A DNA stretch of 64,000 nucleotides, from assembly GCA_029207755.1 (NCBI GenBank), contig JARCOQ010000072.1, positions 248,001 through 312,000 on the forward strand, in the 5' to 3' direction. This DNA is from Chamaea fasciata. Its lineage: Eukaryota > Chordata > Aves > Passeriformes > Sylviidae. How positions within the stretch are numbered: position 1 is the stretch's first letter; each line of letters opens with the position of its first letter. The notes under the pieces are model-generated. The model saw nothing but the letters and a program-made list of their open reading frames with translations. It ran no database searches and was not told where the DNA came from. The position numbers and the translations under genes were made by a program. Shown in pieces: positions 31,401-45,300 of this stretch.

Positions 31401-33997
31401 ACCGGGAGAGATGACAGTGAGATAGAGCCATGGAAATTCCACGGCAATTCCGCCATTCCCAAGTGCCTCATTTCTCAAGCCCACATTCCCAGAGGAATTG
31501 CCCTTCCTCTCCCAAACCCACCTCTCTGCTCCACGGCTTCCTTACCATATCTGATGCCTTTTAGGGGCTCTTCCACACACGTGTGTTGCAACTAATGCTT
31601 CATCTGCTCCACCATCATCCCTTTGCATTCCCAGCACCTTGGGGTCATCCAGTTGGAACCATGGGACACTGCAAGGCTCCTGGATCCCAGCTGGAAGGAG
31701 ATCAAATCCTACCCCTTGCAGCTGTACTGGGGGGATCCATGGATTCTTCATCGGAAAGAAGGTCACAGCTGGAAACCACCTGCACCGTGTGGAGACCTGG
31801 GAACAAGAAGAGAAGGGACCCATGGAGCTGTGTCCCAGCCCTGTTGGAAACCAGATAGAAATCTCCCAGGACCCCGTGCACACAGGCTAAGAGGCAGAAA
31901 AGAATGCAGGCTTGCTTTGAAACTCTCAGAAAAACTGAGATCCATAAAGTCACACGGGCAAGAAGTGGGAATGCAAGTTTTAGTTTTAGGTGAGTAAAAA
32001 GCTGCCTTAAGTGCCTTAAGCACATCGGACACTGTATTAGTTGATAGAAAAGCCCTGAAGTCCAGTTTAAACTTCAGTAGCATTACCTCGCGCAAAGTTC
32101 ACTAAGTCCTAGACATATCATAAACATAACAGAGCATTGCTGACATTGCTAGACTGAATCGAAAGGCTGTAGGCGTAGGCCCTTGTGTAAGAAACGACCA
32201 CCATTGTCCCACAACTGTGTTAGACCAGGACAGGTGCAAAAAGACAGGAAGAGCATCGTGTTTGTAGCAGATTGGATGATTTAGGAATAGTATGCATTGG
32301 ATTGGGGGTGCAGCTGCTGCCGCTTCTGCTTGGCACATGGGGACTCTGTGCTAGAAGCCATTTTGCAGAATGGCAGAGACTGTAACGCTCTGACCTTGGT
32401 GAGACTGGTGTAACCATGTCAAAAACTACTTCTACAACAAGCAGCAGCCTCTCTTGATCCTCGCTTGGCCCGCTCCAACTTGCCAGCTGTCCCCACCAGC
32501 AATGTGCCCGCTGCTCCTGCGCGCTGCCAGCCCTTCCCTGGTGGTGACAGCAGCAGCTGCTCCTGCCACCGGCCAGCTCCTGTGCCTGGAGTCCCTTCCC
32601 GTGCTGGCAGCACAAGCTCCTTCTTGCCTTGAGCCCAATGCCAGCCTGCAGCTTGGGCTGGCTTTGCCAGCTCTCTTTTTCCAAGCCTTTGACTCCCAGG
32701 CTTCTGCCCCAGCCCAGGGACATTTGTTATTTCCATCACCTGCTAGTTTGACACCGTGAACCATTCTGGTTTTACCTAAGAGGTGAATCGTGAGGATTTG
32801 GGGGCTTTTTTTTGTCCACAATGTCCTGTTAAGAGCAAGAACACACTGTTCTTACACCTGGAATTGTGGCTGTTCCTACACCAATGATTCCGCACTGCAT
32901 GACTAAAGAAAATCTCTCCTTTTCCTTACTAAGCTGAAGCTAGAGCTTAGTGCAAATAGGTGTTAAAAGAGAATGAATGCCATAATCCCCCTTTTCTATT
33001 TTGGTCGGTTGTGGATACCTCCTCGAAGGATCCAGAACGACTCCAAAACGTTTTGCATACAGTGAAGAAAAAGCAAGCCAAAATTCCCTCTGGATGACAA
33101 GGTTGGAAAACCTGTTTGAATCACTGTCACTGTTTCTCACCACATCTGCTTAAACTGACAAGAAATTCAGCTGATTTTCTCTGGGAAAAACACAGTTCAG
33201 TTTTTGTTAAAATTTTAAAAGTTTAATAATAAACAATAAGAAGAGACATAAGAAAAGCAAAACTACAGACGTCTGGGTGCCTGGTGTTTCCACCCAAAGC
33301 ACAGCTTGCTAACAAAGGATCTTTCCTTTAAATACCATAGGTTATTGCGTATTCATAAATTTCGTATGTGATTTACACATTCCTTTTGACTTTAGGTGTT
33401 CCTGCTTAATTGCAACTTTTCTCTCCCACCATTCTTTCTTGCACATAAATTTTTCATGCCTCCACAAAGTCGTAAATCTCTTGATAACGAAGGCAATAAA
33501 TTCTTCCCATTGGAGTCGTCGGTGTCCTTGCTATTGTGTCTATCCACATGAGATTATGTGAGGAATTTCTTCATTGCTTCTCCAATTTTTTTGTAATTTT
33601 TTTAACTAGTTACAAAAAGCATCTGCTATAGCCTAAAAACTGTATTTATCCCACTACTACAAGACGGTATATTACTGTAGCATAACTTTCTACCATAACA
33701 CATCTAAGATTCATTTTCATATTTGTAAAAAGACAAACACTTAATATGTATTTATAACAATGCTGAGGCAGTTTTGCAATGAAGCAGCAGCGTGTCATGG
33801 TGCTAAATAGGAATTTGGCATTACCTCTAATGTTCACTGCCGCAAAGTATAGTAGTACACAGCAAGGCAGACTGGGTTAACACAGTCATTCCTCCCCTCC
33901 CCTTCCTCCTGCCCATCCCATTGTCTCCTCTGCAGAAGATGCAGGCTATGAAAACAAGGCAAGGTTGTGACCCATTTTTCTTCTGCCACAGGACTTG
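31401..33997. other. Spacer before copy 2, no gene supported
   Basis: Mixed composition: GC-rich at 32,440-32,740, AT-rich from about 33,140. AATAATAAACAATAAG near 33,224 may mark part of an old LTR, but no terminal repeats were matched. Part of the right end may belong to the duplication unit, whose left limit is not visible. Confidence 0.35.
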
Positions 33998-34356
33998 TTA
34001 GACACTGTGTTTTTTCAAAGGACTGCATGTGCCTCTCCCCAGCTTGGTTCTTTCTCATTCTACAGAAGAAGAGAGCTGAAGGAGTTTCAGGCGTGTGAGT
34101 GCCTGATCTGTCTTTCCCTCTAAAGTCTGTGCCTCCCAAAGCCCTGGTTACCTGCTGTGCTTTGGCATAAGAGCCATTCCAGCCCGAAACACAAGGGCAG
34201 TGGACTTCAACTGCAAAGCCTCTCTCTGCAATGGGATTGCTTTGAGCCTGCAGCCTCCATGGGCAAGGGCTTTGTGGGGCAGGGGCCATCACAGCCTGTG
34301 CCCTGCACACAGAGCCAGGAAAAGGAGCAGATCCTGCTGGCTTCTGCTGCTGCTGA

Positions 34357-34497
34357 TCCGAGTAGCAACTCCCCTGGGAGTTCCCTCAGGGAACTTCACA
34401 CCAAGGGCTTCCGTCACTGTTGTGGCTGTGAGAACTTGTTGCTTCCCAGTTCTTCACCATCCTTGTGGATTTCTGAGAATTTCAGCCCAAGTGTCCA
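34357..34497 (-). repeat. Dispersed repeat, antisense (copy 2 of duplication)
   Basis: Same fragment as 360-500, carried along by the segmental duplication; also the reverse complement of 25,880-26,020. Confidence 0.7.
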
Positions 34498-35011
34498 TGG
34501 CCCTTCCTTCATCCCCAGCCTGCAGCACAGTCCCTGCGACCTCCCCCTTGCTGCAGCTCGTTTGCAAAGTGCTGCCAAAGGCAGCGGAGCTGGCTCAGGA
34601 TCCCTGTTGGCTCCTGGGCTTCAGGATGACCTTCAGAGGGACACTTGGAGCGCTTCCTGAAGAGCTGCCCATGGCATGGCGGGTGGATTTGTCCTCCCTG
34701 GGTGCCTCTGGTTGGACTTGAAGGCTCCGTGGAGTCCCGGAGTTTTCTCAGCCGCCCTTGCAGTGAGTTCTCAGCCAAGGTGTGGCTCTGCTGCCATCCC
34801 AAATCTGTGCTTTCCTTGCGCAGCCTGAGTGCAAGTGGGGCATGTGCTGGGCATGGATGGAGATTTCCATGGCCAAAATCCTCCAGTATTTACAACTGCT
34901 CATTGCTCTGGACAGCACAAATCACAAAACACCCATTGCAGTTGACAATTGTATTTTCTTGCAGATTCCTACAGCTGCACTGCTGATCGACAAATACACC
35001 AGAATTGATTT

Positions 35012-35792
35012 CACATGAAAAATGTCATTTATTACAAAATGCTTCACCGGCGCTGACACTATACAACTATGTATTTAATTTAACTATATATCTCAATTTA
35101 AGGTAAAAAAGGGATTTTTTAAATTTTTACAACAATGCTATGTAAAAATATACAAATATCTACTTCAGTTAAGAAAACCTTAATTTATTGCCAACATCTA
35201 CAACAACTCACTAGACACAAAGATCAATTAGGTGTTTAGCAACTTAATTTATTACATATTACTGCAAGCCTAAAGCCCATCTAGGAATACAAAAATATCA
35301 GTATTTCTATCTAAACAGTCGTCTACAAAGATCTCAATCGATACAATGACACAACTATACATCTCCATACATGTTTAAATAGAAAGATACACCCAGATAC
35401 ACCCACCTCAAAATACAGAAGTCAATACACAGATGTAAATAGAAAACTAGATCTATTTACTTCTAGGAATACCAATATACCTAATTAAAGAGCCATATAA
35501 CTCCAACTGCATAAATAGAAATACCTACACAACTGTATTCATGGGAAATAGAATGAAAACACAGATAGAACAGCATACTTACATATACATATACTTACAT
35601 CCATATATACATATGTTATTACAAAGATGTATGCATATATACAGACACATATATAGGTAGCATACATTTATAAATATACCAAGATACATACAGAAATATT
35701 CTTATGCAATAAGCAACCCGCATATATAAATATCCATGTAATTATTCCTCTCTATGCTACAGTCAATGTATCTTTAAACAGAAACCTAAGCA
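35012..35792. repeat. AT-rich, TACATA-type low-complexity block (copy 2)
   Basis: Copy 2 equivalent of 1,015-1,795. Differences cluster at its right end (around 35,700-35,770). Confidence 0.7.
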
Positions 35793-36141
35793 GAGGGATT
35801 CCAGTTGCCCCATCTTCAAAGCCTTTCACTCTGTTCTTGCTTCCTCCCCTGCAGAGCAGCACCCCTGGACAAGGACAGCAGATGGCACTGGCTCAGGGGA
35901 CAGTGCCTGGGGCCACCGGCAGCTCCCAGTGCTCCAGGGACAGCCGGGGCTGGAACTGCTGCTCCGCCCGGCCCGGCCGCCAGCTCAGACCCAGCACAGC
36001 AACAGGGGACACAGGGGGCACAGGGGGAGAAACACGAGCTGAAACAGGCAGCTGAGGGGGGAAAGGTAAAAATGCAGCCTAGGCCAACACAAACATCACT
36101 CTATCCATCTCTATCCATTCACAGACCGTCACAGGGCTTTG

Positions 36142-36365
36142 CTTTGTGATGTCAGGGCACGGTTGCCACGTGGTCATGGTGACATCACAAGGTTGCCTTG
36201 GTGCCCGGAAGGCCTCAGGGGTGTCAGAGCAGCTCTTGAGCTTGCTCAGTGCAGGAGCGTCCTGCAGCTTGAGGCGTCTGTCAGTGGGCACGTGCACACT
36301 GACAGGAGACTTGCTTTTTGATAGTGTTGGAGAACAGTTGGCAAACTTGCACAGCAGTTGCCACA
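36142..36365 (+). promoter_or_regulatory. Putative promoter / 5' UTR of kinase copy 2
   Basis: Same motifs as upstream of copy 1, with a few substitutions (for example TGACATCGC in copy 1 reads TGACATCAC here, and GGCCACGTGC reads GGGCACGTGC). Both E-boxes remain. Function is inferred. Confidence 0.3.
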
Positions 36366-39300
36366 ATGATTGGGCAACTCGCCGCTGCAGTTTTCACTGT
36401 TTATGGAGTTACTTATTCCTGCTATTTCCTGACTCACCTGGCAGGTAAGTAGAGGTTTTCCCTGGGTGTCACCTAACCTGGTTTTTGTGTCTTCCTGCTC
36501 TTTCTTAGTCACTGAGTTGATTTGGAAACAGAAAGGCCATTGGGATGCTCCTTGGGTAAAGCTCCTGTCAACACGTTCAGCTCAAAAGGGGGTGTGTGTA
36601 GCCACGGCCGTGCGGGCAGCATTTGCAAGGGAGCCTGCAGGGGTTGCGTTCCCTCCGTGGGAGAGTCTGTGGCAGCAGAGTTTGCCAATTCCTCCATTGC
36701 TGGGTCGAGCAGGACAACTTTGAAAATGTAGACTGGGAGGCCTTCTTGGAAAGTCTTCTAAAAATGGTTGTCTCCAGTTTTCTCAAAGCATCTGCTTCAT
36801 TTTCCCTTGCCTACTGCAGGTCACCTGAGCCGGGTATTCAGAGGTGCTGATCCTGAGGTGAGTAAGGAAAGAACATTTGATGTTCTTGGTGTTTAAAATT
36901 GTGCAGCAAGCTGTGAGCTTGGCCTGTGGCAGTAGAGTGTAGAGGGCCAGCTGAGTAGGCTGCAAGAAAATCCCTTTCCATGTCTGCTGCAGCAAGAGCA
37001 AAGGCATCACTGCCTATTTCCTAATTTTCCATTCCAGAGCTTTAAAAGAACTAAAAGATCAGTTTTGCAGAGAGAATGTGCTTCCTGATAGTAGTCAGGG
37101 GGGAATATCTAATTTGGAGCAATTTGCAGTGTCCAGTTGAATCAGCCCATTAGAATTTAGTCTGAGGGACTTAGAATCCCCTTGCTCTCCAAGTTGATGA
37201 TTTGTGCTTAGTAGAGCTGGTTCTAGAGCTGAAGAGAAAGAAGGTTCTAAATGATAGGTCATGGCCTGTGTCTCACGCTCCTGTCTGTCCACAGATCCCA
37301 GAACCAAGAGCAGACTCTCCTCCGGCTTCCTCTGCTCCTGGACAAGAAGCCGAAGAGGAGCCAAATGACCACAAGGCTCCAGCTGTGGTCACACCACAGC
37401 CGGAACTTTCCCAGACAGTAAGTGCCACTTCTGGAGGGTGCTGTCTTTAGTGCGAGGCAGAGCTGCAAGTTTCTGAGCAGCCAGCTCTTGCTGTTGGTGG
37501 CTGAGGATGCTGAGTGCTGCAGTCCTGCCAGACCTAGCCATTCCCCTCAGCCAGTGACAGCTGGAAAATGGGCTTTGAGCTGCCGTGTTTAGGCCCCAGC
37601 TTGCTGGGATTCTGATAGGGGCCAGCCTGGAGCAGGAAGGCTCCCTGTGTGCAGAGGAGGGAGCATGTCAAAGGCACTGTGCTCAGCCTTGGTGGATACG
37701 TAGGGGACGCTGTGGTCTGGGGACACCTGTCCCTCTCCACACACGTGCCAAGTACCCACAGGCACCAAAAGTCTTGATCTGAGAACACAAGCTCTTTGGG
37801 GTGGTTTGTCCCCGGGAGCTTCTTGGCTGTGCTTACCCGGGAGCACTTCAGAGACACACTGGGGACGTGGAGTTGCTGTTTGAAGACAGGGATTTTGGTG
37901 CCTTTGTTGCCAGGTTGTTCTTTTGCCTCTTCAGGCAGAGCAGTCAGTAGCAGAGCTGACAGGCACTCGGAGCCCACCTGTCTTTTGGCTTTTAAAGAGC
38001 TGCTAAGAGATGATGTGTTGTCCATGAATCTTTGGGGGGCCACTCTTCTCTTGTGTGGCAAAAGACCCGTTCCCTGTCAGCTTCCAAAGAGGCTGTTGGA
38101 GCTTCAGCCCCAGAGGGAGGCTGATTGTACTGCTAGTGTCACAGTGGGACAGAGTGAAGGGCAGGAAGAGGGGAATTCAATGGAGCTCTTGGGACTGAGG
38201 AGGCCAGGAGTCCCCCAGGCACTGAAAGCACAGAGCCTTGTCATCTGCAGAGATCAGCACTGGGACAGGAGGGTTACAATGGAAGCAGAGGTGGGCAGGG
38301 AAGCAGAAAGAAGTGGCTGAATGAGTATGATTTGTACGCTGAAAAAGGAAAAAGCTGAGCCTGATGGCATCTCCCAATCACTTGCTCTGCATTTGTTTGT
38401 ACAGAACGTGGAGGCAGAGGCACAAGCAGAGCCGCCCAAACCTCCGAGTGACACGATGGCAGCAAGGAGGAAGAGCAGGGAAGACATCAGAAGAACTGAG
38501 GATCAATGGAAACTCCATCAGGAGAGGGGCAATCAACAAAACCATGTAAGCGGAGGAGTAGTAGCCACTCCCCTGATGGAAGCTTCTGTCTCTTGTTCTT
38601 TACGGAACTTTGGAGACAAGCTGGAGGCAGAGCTGCAGAAAACTCGGGCTAGGATCAAGGCATGGGAGAAGAGGCTGGAGGAAGAAATGGAGATTCTAGC
38701 AGAAGACCGAGCGAAAATTGGTCTCCTCCTTGAGAAGCGAGAGGCTCTACAGAAACAAGTGAGTGAATGAGCAATAGCCACTGCAGTCACCAACCTGGTG
38801 CTTTCTGCCCTTCTTGCCTTTCCCCTGCAGAGCAGCAGGGGGGTGGGGTGATGCCTCTGAGTGCCATCCTGCTCCAGTGCGTGCCACAGGCACTCTGAAG
38901 GACACTCCCTGCTCTGCTGAATCTCAGCTGCTGCCTTGCACAGTGGCACTAGTGCTTTGGCCTTTTGGCCAGCAGTCATCTGAATGCATTCCTGCTGGCC
39001 TCTTCCTGCTCTCCTTGTTTCTTGAGGTGTTCTTGCAGGTGAACACGGTGACCCAGATGGATCTGGAAAGAAGCTGTCTGTATCCCTTGTGAATCTGGTC
39101 CTCTCCCTTTCCTCAGAGTCGATGACTCTTGGCTTACAAGGACAAGCTGGACTCTCTGAATGCTTTGTTCTCTTTGACTTGAGGTGGAAGTGTTGACATC
39201 TCGCCTGGCAGCCTGCAAAGATTTCCATCAAGTGCCTGGCAGCAAGGAGCCCCAAGATTCCTGTGAGGCACAGAAACTGTCCCAAGCAGCAGCGCTGCCG

Positions 39301-42300
39301 GTTGGGCACGTTCAGAAGATGCCGGAAGAAAAGAGGACTCCATGGGAGAAGGTAGAACATTTGAACAAAGAGCTGCAAGTGTGTCTGCAGCCCTTGGAAG
39401 GGGAAAAGCGTCCTTGGGAGAAAGCGGAATGGTCATTTTGGCAGTCACCCTTCAGAAAATCCATGCAAATGCATTTTGGAGAAAATGGACAATGAATCTG
39501 GCCTTGCACTCCAGTCAAACCAGCCTTTGGCTTTGAGCCATCCAGTTTGAGGAGTGGACATCAGAACAAACCCATGGCAGAGCCCTGCATGTGGCTGACA
39601 GCATCTTGCTAAGGGCTTGCACTTGAAATGGGATCTGGGGCTAATCTCTGCCAGCCACTTTTCTTTCTGACACAAACTCCTTTGTTGTCTCAGATCTCCA
39701 CAGGCTCTTCTATTGAACCTGCAGCAGCAGCAGTGGTACCTGAAGGCACTAGTGCTGGCCAAGTTGTGCAGTGGAAGCCGGGCAGTTCGTTCATCTCCAG
39801 CACTGACAGGGCTTCTGCTCAGCAACAGGAGATGGAGGATGATGAGGATGAGTCCCTGGAGCTCCTGAGTATGTCTTGTGTCTTTCTCCTCTGAGGGAAA
39901 GTGTATGGTGTCAACATGCCAGCACAGCTGGACCCAATGATCCTCCTCACTTTGGTGTCCCAGGAGCATTTAGGGCTCCCCACAGGAGAGGCTGTGCTCC
40001 AAGGCAGCAAGAGAGTGCTCTGGGTGTTCCCGCTGCCTCTGAGGGCAGCTTGGACGTGCCTGGGGTTTGCCTGAGCTTCCCCAGCTGCTAAAGGCAGAAG
40101 CAGGGGTTGTCCTTGCATCAGCAGAAGGCTGTGAGCTAGCAAATGATCTGGGCAAGTTCTGTGTGCTAGTGGCCAAACTGGATAGAATAGTTAGCTTCCT
40201 AAATTCTCCTTAGACTCCTGACTTCTCATCTGCCATCCGAGCAAAAAAAAACCTTCACGGAAAGTGATTGGTTTTGGCATTTTGTCTTTTGGTTGTGGTT
40301 TTAGTTTGGGGTTTTTTTCAGATTTTTTTTTGGGTAGAGACATTTTCTCCATCTTAAAGGAGCTCTTCTGCCCCATGTGTCTTAGTGGCGTCATTTTGAT
40401 GACTGTTCTTATTTACCACTACTACATCTGCAGGTTTTCTAATGAGAATATTATATATTTGTTAGTGAGGACTCTTTGGAAAGAACATCAGGTGACAGCA
40501 GAAACAGAGAGCAAGAGCTGGTTTTTTTGTGCCCCCAATGAAAAAAACAGATCCTTTTATTACAATCTGTATTTAATATCCTAGTTTTGTTCCTAGAAAG
40601 ATAAGTCCAAGAGACACAGGCCTGGGGCATGATCAGATAAAAGTGCACTGTAGGCATTTCTCAGGAGTGAGCCTCCAGCCCCTCTGCTGTATATTCCTCA
40701 GATCCATGACAATTTTTCCTACCTGATTCCCAGTCATTCCCATGACTGTTAGAATGCTACCCACTGGCCCAAGCCCTGCTCAGATCAGTCTCTAGGAAAA
40801 CACATCAAGCCCTTTGTGATTCTACAGCACAAGTCATTGAAGCTGCTTCTTGCCCAGAGCAGCTGCCGGTCCTGTGCCCTCAGATAAGAGCTGGTGGGGC
40901 TGAGAGGAGAGCCCAGCTGACTCTCTGTCTCCCGTCACCTGTTGGCACAAAAGGGCACTGACGTGCACCTGGGTGTGTCTGCTCTCCAAGCCAATCCTGC
41001 CGTGTCCTCAGTGGGGGCACCAGCTTGGAAGGGGCTGGGTGTGGCCGTGCCTTCTTGCCATTGCTTGTCAGTGCTGGTGCCTGGGCTTAGGCAGCTTTGT
41101 GGCGGTGGCTGCCCTGGCCCTGAGGGCTGGTGTGAGCGCCGAGGCTGGAGCCTTCCTTAGCTGGGAGAGTCCCGCTGCCGGCCGGCCGCTGCAGCGCGGA
41201 GCTGCCCCGAGGCAGCAGCCCCTGCTCTGGGCCGGCTCCTGCACGGCCTGGGCTGGGCTCACAGAGGGTCAGCATCTCCTCTGGGCAGCTGTCCGTGTCC
41301 CGCCGGCACCTGAGGAGCACTGCTGTCCCTGCTGCCCTTGCCCGCTGCGGGAAGGTGGGCACGTGTGCGGGGCTGAGAGGGCGAGTGCAATGGCAGGGAC
41401 TGATCCCTGCTGTCAGGGGGAGGAGAAGCAGTGTGGTTCTTCACGTGGGCCACGGGCAAGGGCGTCTTCCAGCTCAGCCTGCTCCTCAAGGGTGAGGGTC
41501 CTGCTGCTGAAGGCCCCTTGGGATTGGTTAGAGCATGAGCTGCTTGGGTTTACAAAGGGAAAGGCATTCTTTTGGTAAAGTGCTGCAAGGTGGGGAAGAT
41601 GCCCTCCTCTCCTGGGAATGCATCTCCCTGTGCTTTGTTTGCTGTCAAGAGATCTCTTCAAAGGACTGTAGAAATCAGTGCTGGCCTGCTTGTACTGCAG
41701 AGCTGCCTGTCTTGTTGCAATTCTTGCAGTTGTTGTTGTTACGCAGCTGGCCACAAAGGACTCAGAAGGCCAGACTGTACAGCCCCAGCAGGGCTGCCTT
41801 TTGTATCTCCTGGATAGTGGGATCTCTGCTTTCAAGTGAGCATCTTGCATTTTGTTTCCCTCAGGGCAAATGGCGAGCATGGAAAATCCCCGAAGGAAAT
41901 ACATTGAAGAGGAAATTGTTGGCAGAGGGTGAGTCCAACCACAGTTGCTTCTACCCAATCATGGGGCAACGATTTGCTGCTGGAATATCTGTCAAGGGTG
42001 AAGTCAGGCAAGTTGCAAACCTATTCAGACACTGGGGTTAGTCTGCCCCATCTCTCAGTACCAGCCAGAATTTGGAAGTGTGGTCAGAAGGAATTGTCAA
42101 AGACACTTGGATTTCATTGCCAGAAACAGCAACCACCCCTTTTTGTAGCAGGCAGATAACTGTTTGAAGGAACATTTCTTCCCAAGAGTTTGCTGAAGGA
42201 AATAGTGTGATCAGGATAAAAACTGCCCAGTTTAGAAACTGAAATCCAAGACGAAAGAATCACCTGGCCTTTTGAGCTGAGGCACTAAAGCCCAGTGCTT

Positions 42301-45300
42301 CAGAAACAGGCCCAGTGCCCATGCACTGGAGAGGAAAATGCATCATCTGCCTTCTGGCAGAGCCCTCCTGCATGCTGCAGGTTGGAGGCATTTCCAGCAG
42401 ACATCTCCTGTCTGGGCTGGCTTTCACTCCAAGGTCTAAATGGCTTCTCCTTTCTTTGCCGCTGTTTTGTTTCTAGGGCTTTTGGAGAGGTTTGCAGAGC
42501 CATCGACACTGCCACAGGAGGACAGGTAAATGTCAAGAGCCCCTGCAGATTCTGCTGCTCTCCAGGGCTTTCCTCTCTCGTGTCAGCTGTGGCTGCAGCT
42601 GTGGCTAGAGCTGTGCTGCAAAGGCACAAGAAGCACAGACTGGTGCCAGCCTGCCAGCTGCATTTGGGACAGTCTTTGTCCTGCTCAGCTGCCAGAAGGA
42701 AGGCAAGGGGGGCAGCAGTTCCTTTCAGAGAAGGACACTCTCCCTGGCTCTCAATTGCTCCAACAAAGGGGCATCTCACTGCTCTCTGGGGCTACGGCTT
42801 CAGAGTCCTGAATTCCTATTTTTGGCTGCCAGCAAATACATCTGAATGTTCCTGGCAGTTCCTTAGCCACCTGCAGTGCTGCACTTGGGAACTGCACGTA
42901 GGAAGAGATCTGCAAGGCGTCCCTAAAAGCCCCAAGCCCTGCCTAGAGCCCGAGATGTATCCACAGAGTACCAAGGCACGCATTTCTTCCTCTGAAGTAC
43001 GGACAGAGAAACAGAGAGTGTGCTCAGAGCTTTGGGGGGTGAGAGTTGAGACACCATTTTTAACAAGTGGACAAGGCAAATTGTGGTCAGTGGCCACGTG
43101 TCCTGGAACTGGCCCCCAAAGGAGCAGAGAAATGAGCTGTAGGAATGTCAGTTCCTAATTACTCCTTTGTCTAATCGCAAGGCACTTTGGCAGAGCTCAC
43201 CTGTGTCATTGCAAAATCACTCGCTCCATGTGTGTTGTGGTCTCATTCCACCAGCTTCTAAAGTTACTGATTTTCTGTGTCATTCTAGGTGGCCATTAAG
43301 AAAATCAATCTTCAAGGACTGAATAGGAATCAACAAGCGCTTAATGAAATCATGGTCATGAAGAAGAATAAGAGTCCCCACGTTGTGGATTATTTAGACA
43401 GGTGAGTGGTCATGGTCTCTTCCCATGAAGGTTTGTTTCCATAGTAAAAGCATGCGAGGTTAAAACCCCACTTTGGACACTGGCAGAAAATAGAGCTGTT
43501 AATAATCAGTTAATTATTATTTCTCTACTCATCTCCAATGGATGGGAAGAGAGTGTATTTTGCCTGCATGTGTCTTCCCTGGCTTTCAAACACTGAGTTG
43601 GAACACTGGCCAAAAACCTGAATCAACCCTCCCATACTAAGTCAATACCTTGTAAGCTCACTGCCTCCATGTTGTCTCAGGATTGATTTTTTCAAGTTTC
43701 TTCAATGCTGATGAAGCATGCTAGAGAGGATTTCCCTTGGATTGTTGCCCCTCTTTTCCATGACTGGTCATGCAAGGAACACTAGGTGCTCCTTTCCAGA
43801 AATACCATGCGGGACAGGTTTTTCATCTTGGCTGATACTAAACTGTACTTTTTGCTTGCTGGCCATCTAAAATATCTCCTTTCTCACAGAAGTGCTGTTC
43901 TCCTTGAGACTGCACAGACTGCAAACAATGCACAGCCTGGAGGGCATGTCTATTCCTTGAATTCTGTCCTTGTCACAAAGGGACCCGGAAACAAGAATCA
44001 AGCAAAGAAACCAATGTATGCATGTTCATCTGCATGGCCTTGTTCCCTTCTTTCAGCTACCTTGTGCTCAACGAACTCTGGCTGGTGATGGAGTACATGG
44101 ATGGAGGCTCTCTGGATGATGTCATCGCTGAGGTTCGCATATGTGAACACCACGTGGCAACCATCAGTCGAGAGGTGAGGGATCCCATCTGTGCATCCCA
44201 GGGCTTGGGCAGGATTGTCTGGGACAGGGGCTCAGGACAGGAGCGATTCCGTGAGCCAGGCTTTGTTTCTGTGTGGCTGATATGCTCTGGGCAAGCAAGA
44301 GCATCTCAAGCGAACTGCCTGCCAGTGCCCCTGCACTCACTGGACTCTGTTCTTGTCCTCTTCTCTCCCGCTGTTGCATTCTCACTCTGGTTCTTGTATT
44401 TGCTCTTCTCCATCTTGCCTCTCTAAACTTTGGCCTGTCTGCACTGCATTCCTTGCCTGTAAAAGCAAAGGTGGGGGTGGCACTGTTTGAAAGGAGCAGC
44501 AAAGAAGAGAGACTCATTTCTCTGAGTCCTCAGCTGGAAAGGTTAGCAGTGCAGCCAGAGTGCTCTGTACTTCTGAGCACATGCACTGCAGCAGCAGTCA
44601 TCCTGGCTGGTTTGCAGGGCAGAGTCTACACCAGCAGTTGCTGTTGCTCTTTGACAAGCTGACATGCCTTTCTTTAGAAAGGTGCTGCCCTGCCTGTGTT
44701 GGAGCAGTGAGCTCTTGCCCTCAATGGCACTGTCTTCTGCCATTACTCCCCATTCCCCTGCAGAGGGAATCTTGGAGAGCTCTTTCCTTTCTTGTGTGAT
44801 AAAATCACATCACTGATTTTTGCCCTCCCGTTTCTGGTTTCTCTCTCAGTGCCTGCAAGGACTGGATTTTCTCCATTCCAACCACGTGATACACCGAGAT
44901 GTGAAGAGCCTCAACATTCTCCTCAAAACGGATGGCTCTGTCAAGCTGGGTCAGTATATTCTTGGGCAGGTGCAGCGTTCCAGGAATATGTGGGCTGTGG
45001 GGCTGCTTTTGAGTGAGTGCCAGCCCCCCCAAAACGGTGCTGGTGGCAGTGCAGGGAGCCTGTTGTGAGCTGACCACGCGGTGGCAACGTGCACAGACCT
45101 ATGGCAAGGATCGAGCAGTGCACAGTGGCATTGCTCTGTGTGTGTCCCTTCCAGAGGGAGGGGGCTACAAGTCTAAAGCTTCAGGGGAACAAAAGACACT
45201 GCTGGAGGCCGTGTAAAAAATGTGGGGATTTTTGAAGCAGCCAATGCCATATTTCCTTGGCTAAAGTCCTGAGGAAACAGAGCAGGGAGAGTTGTCCAGG

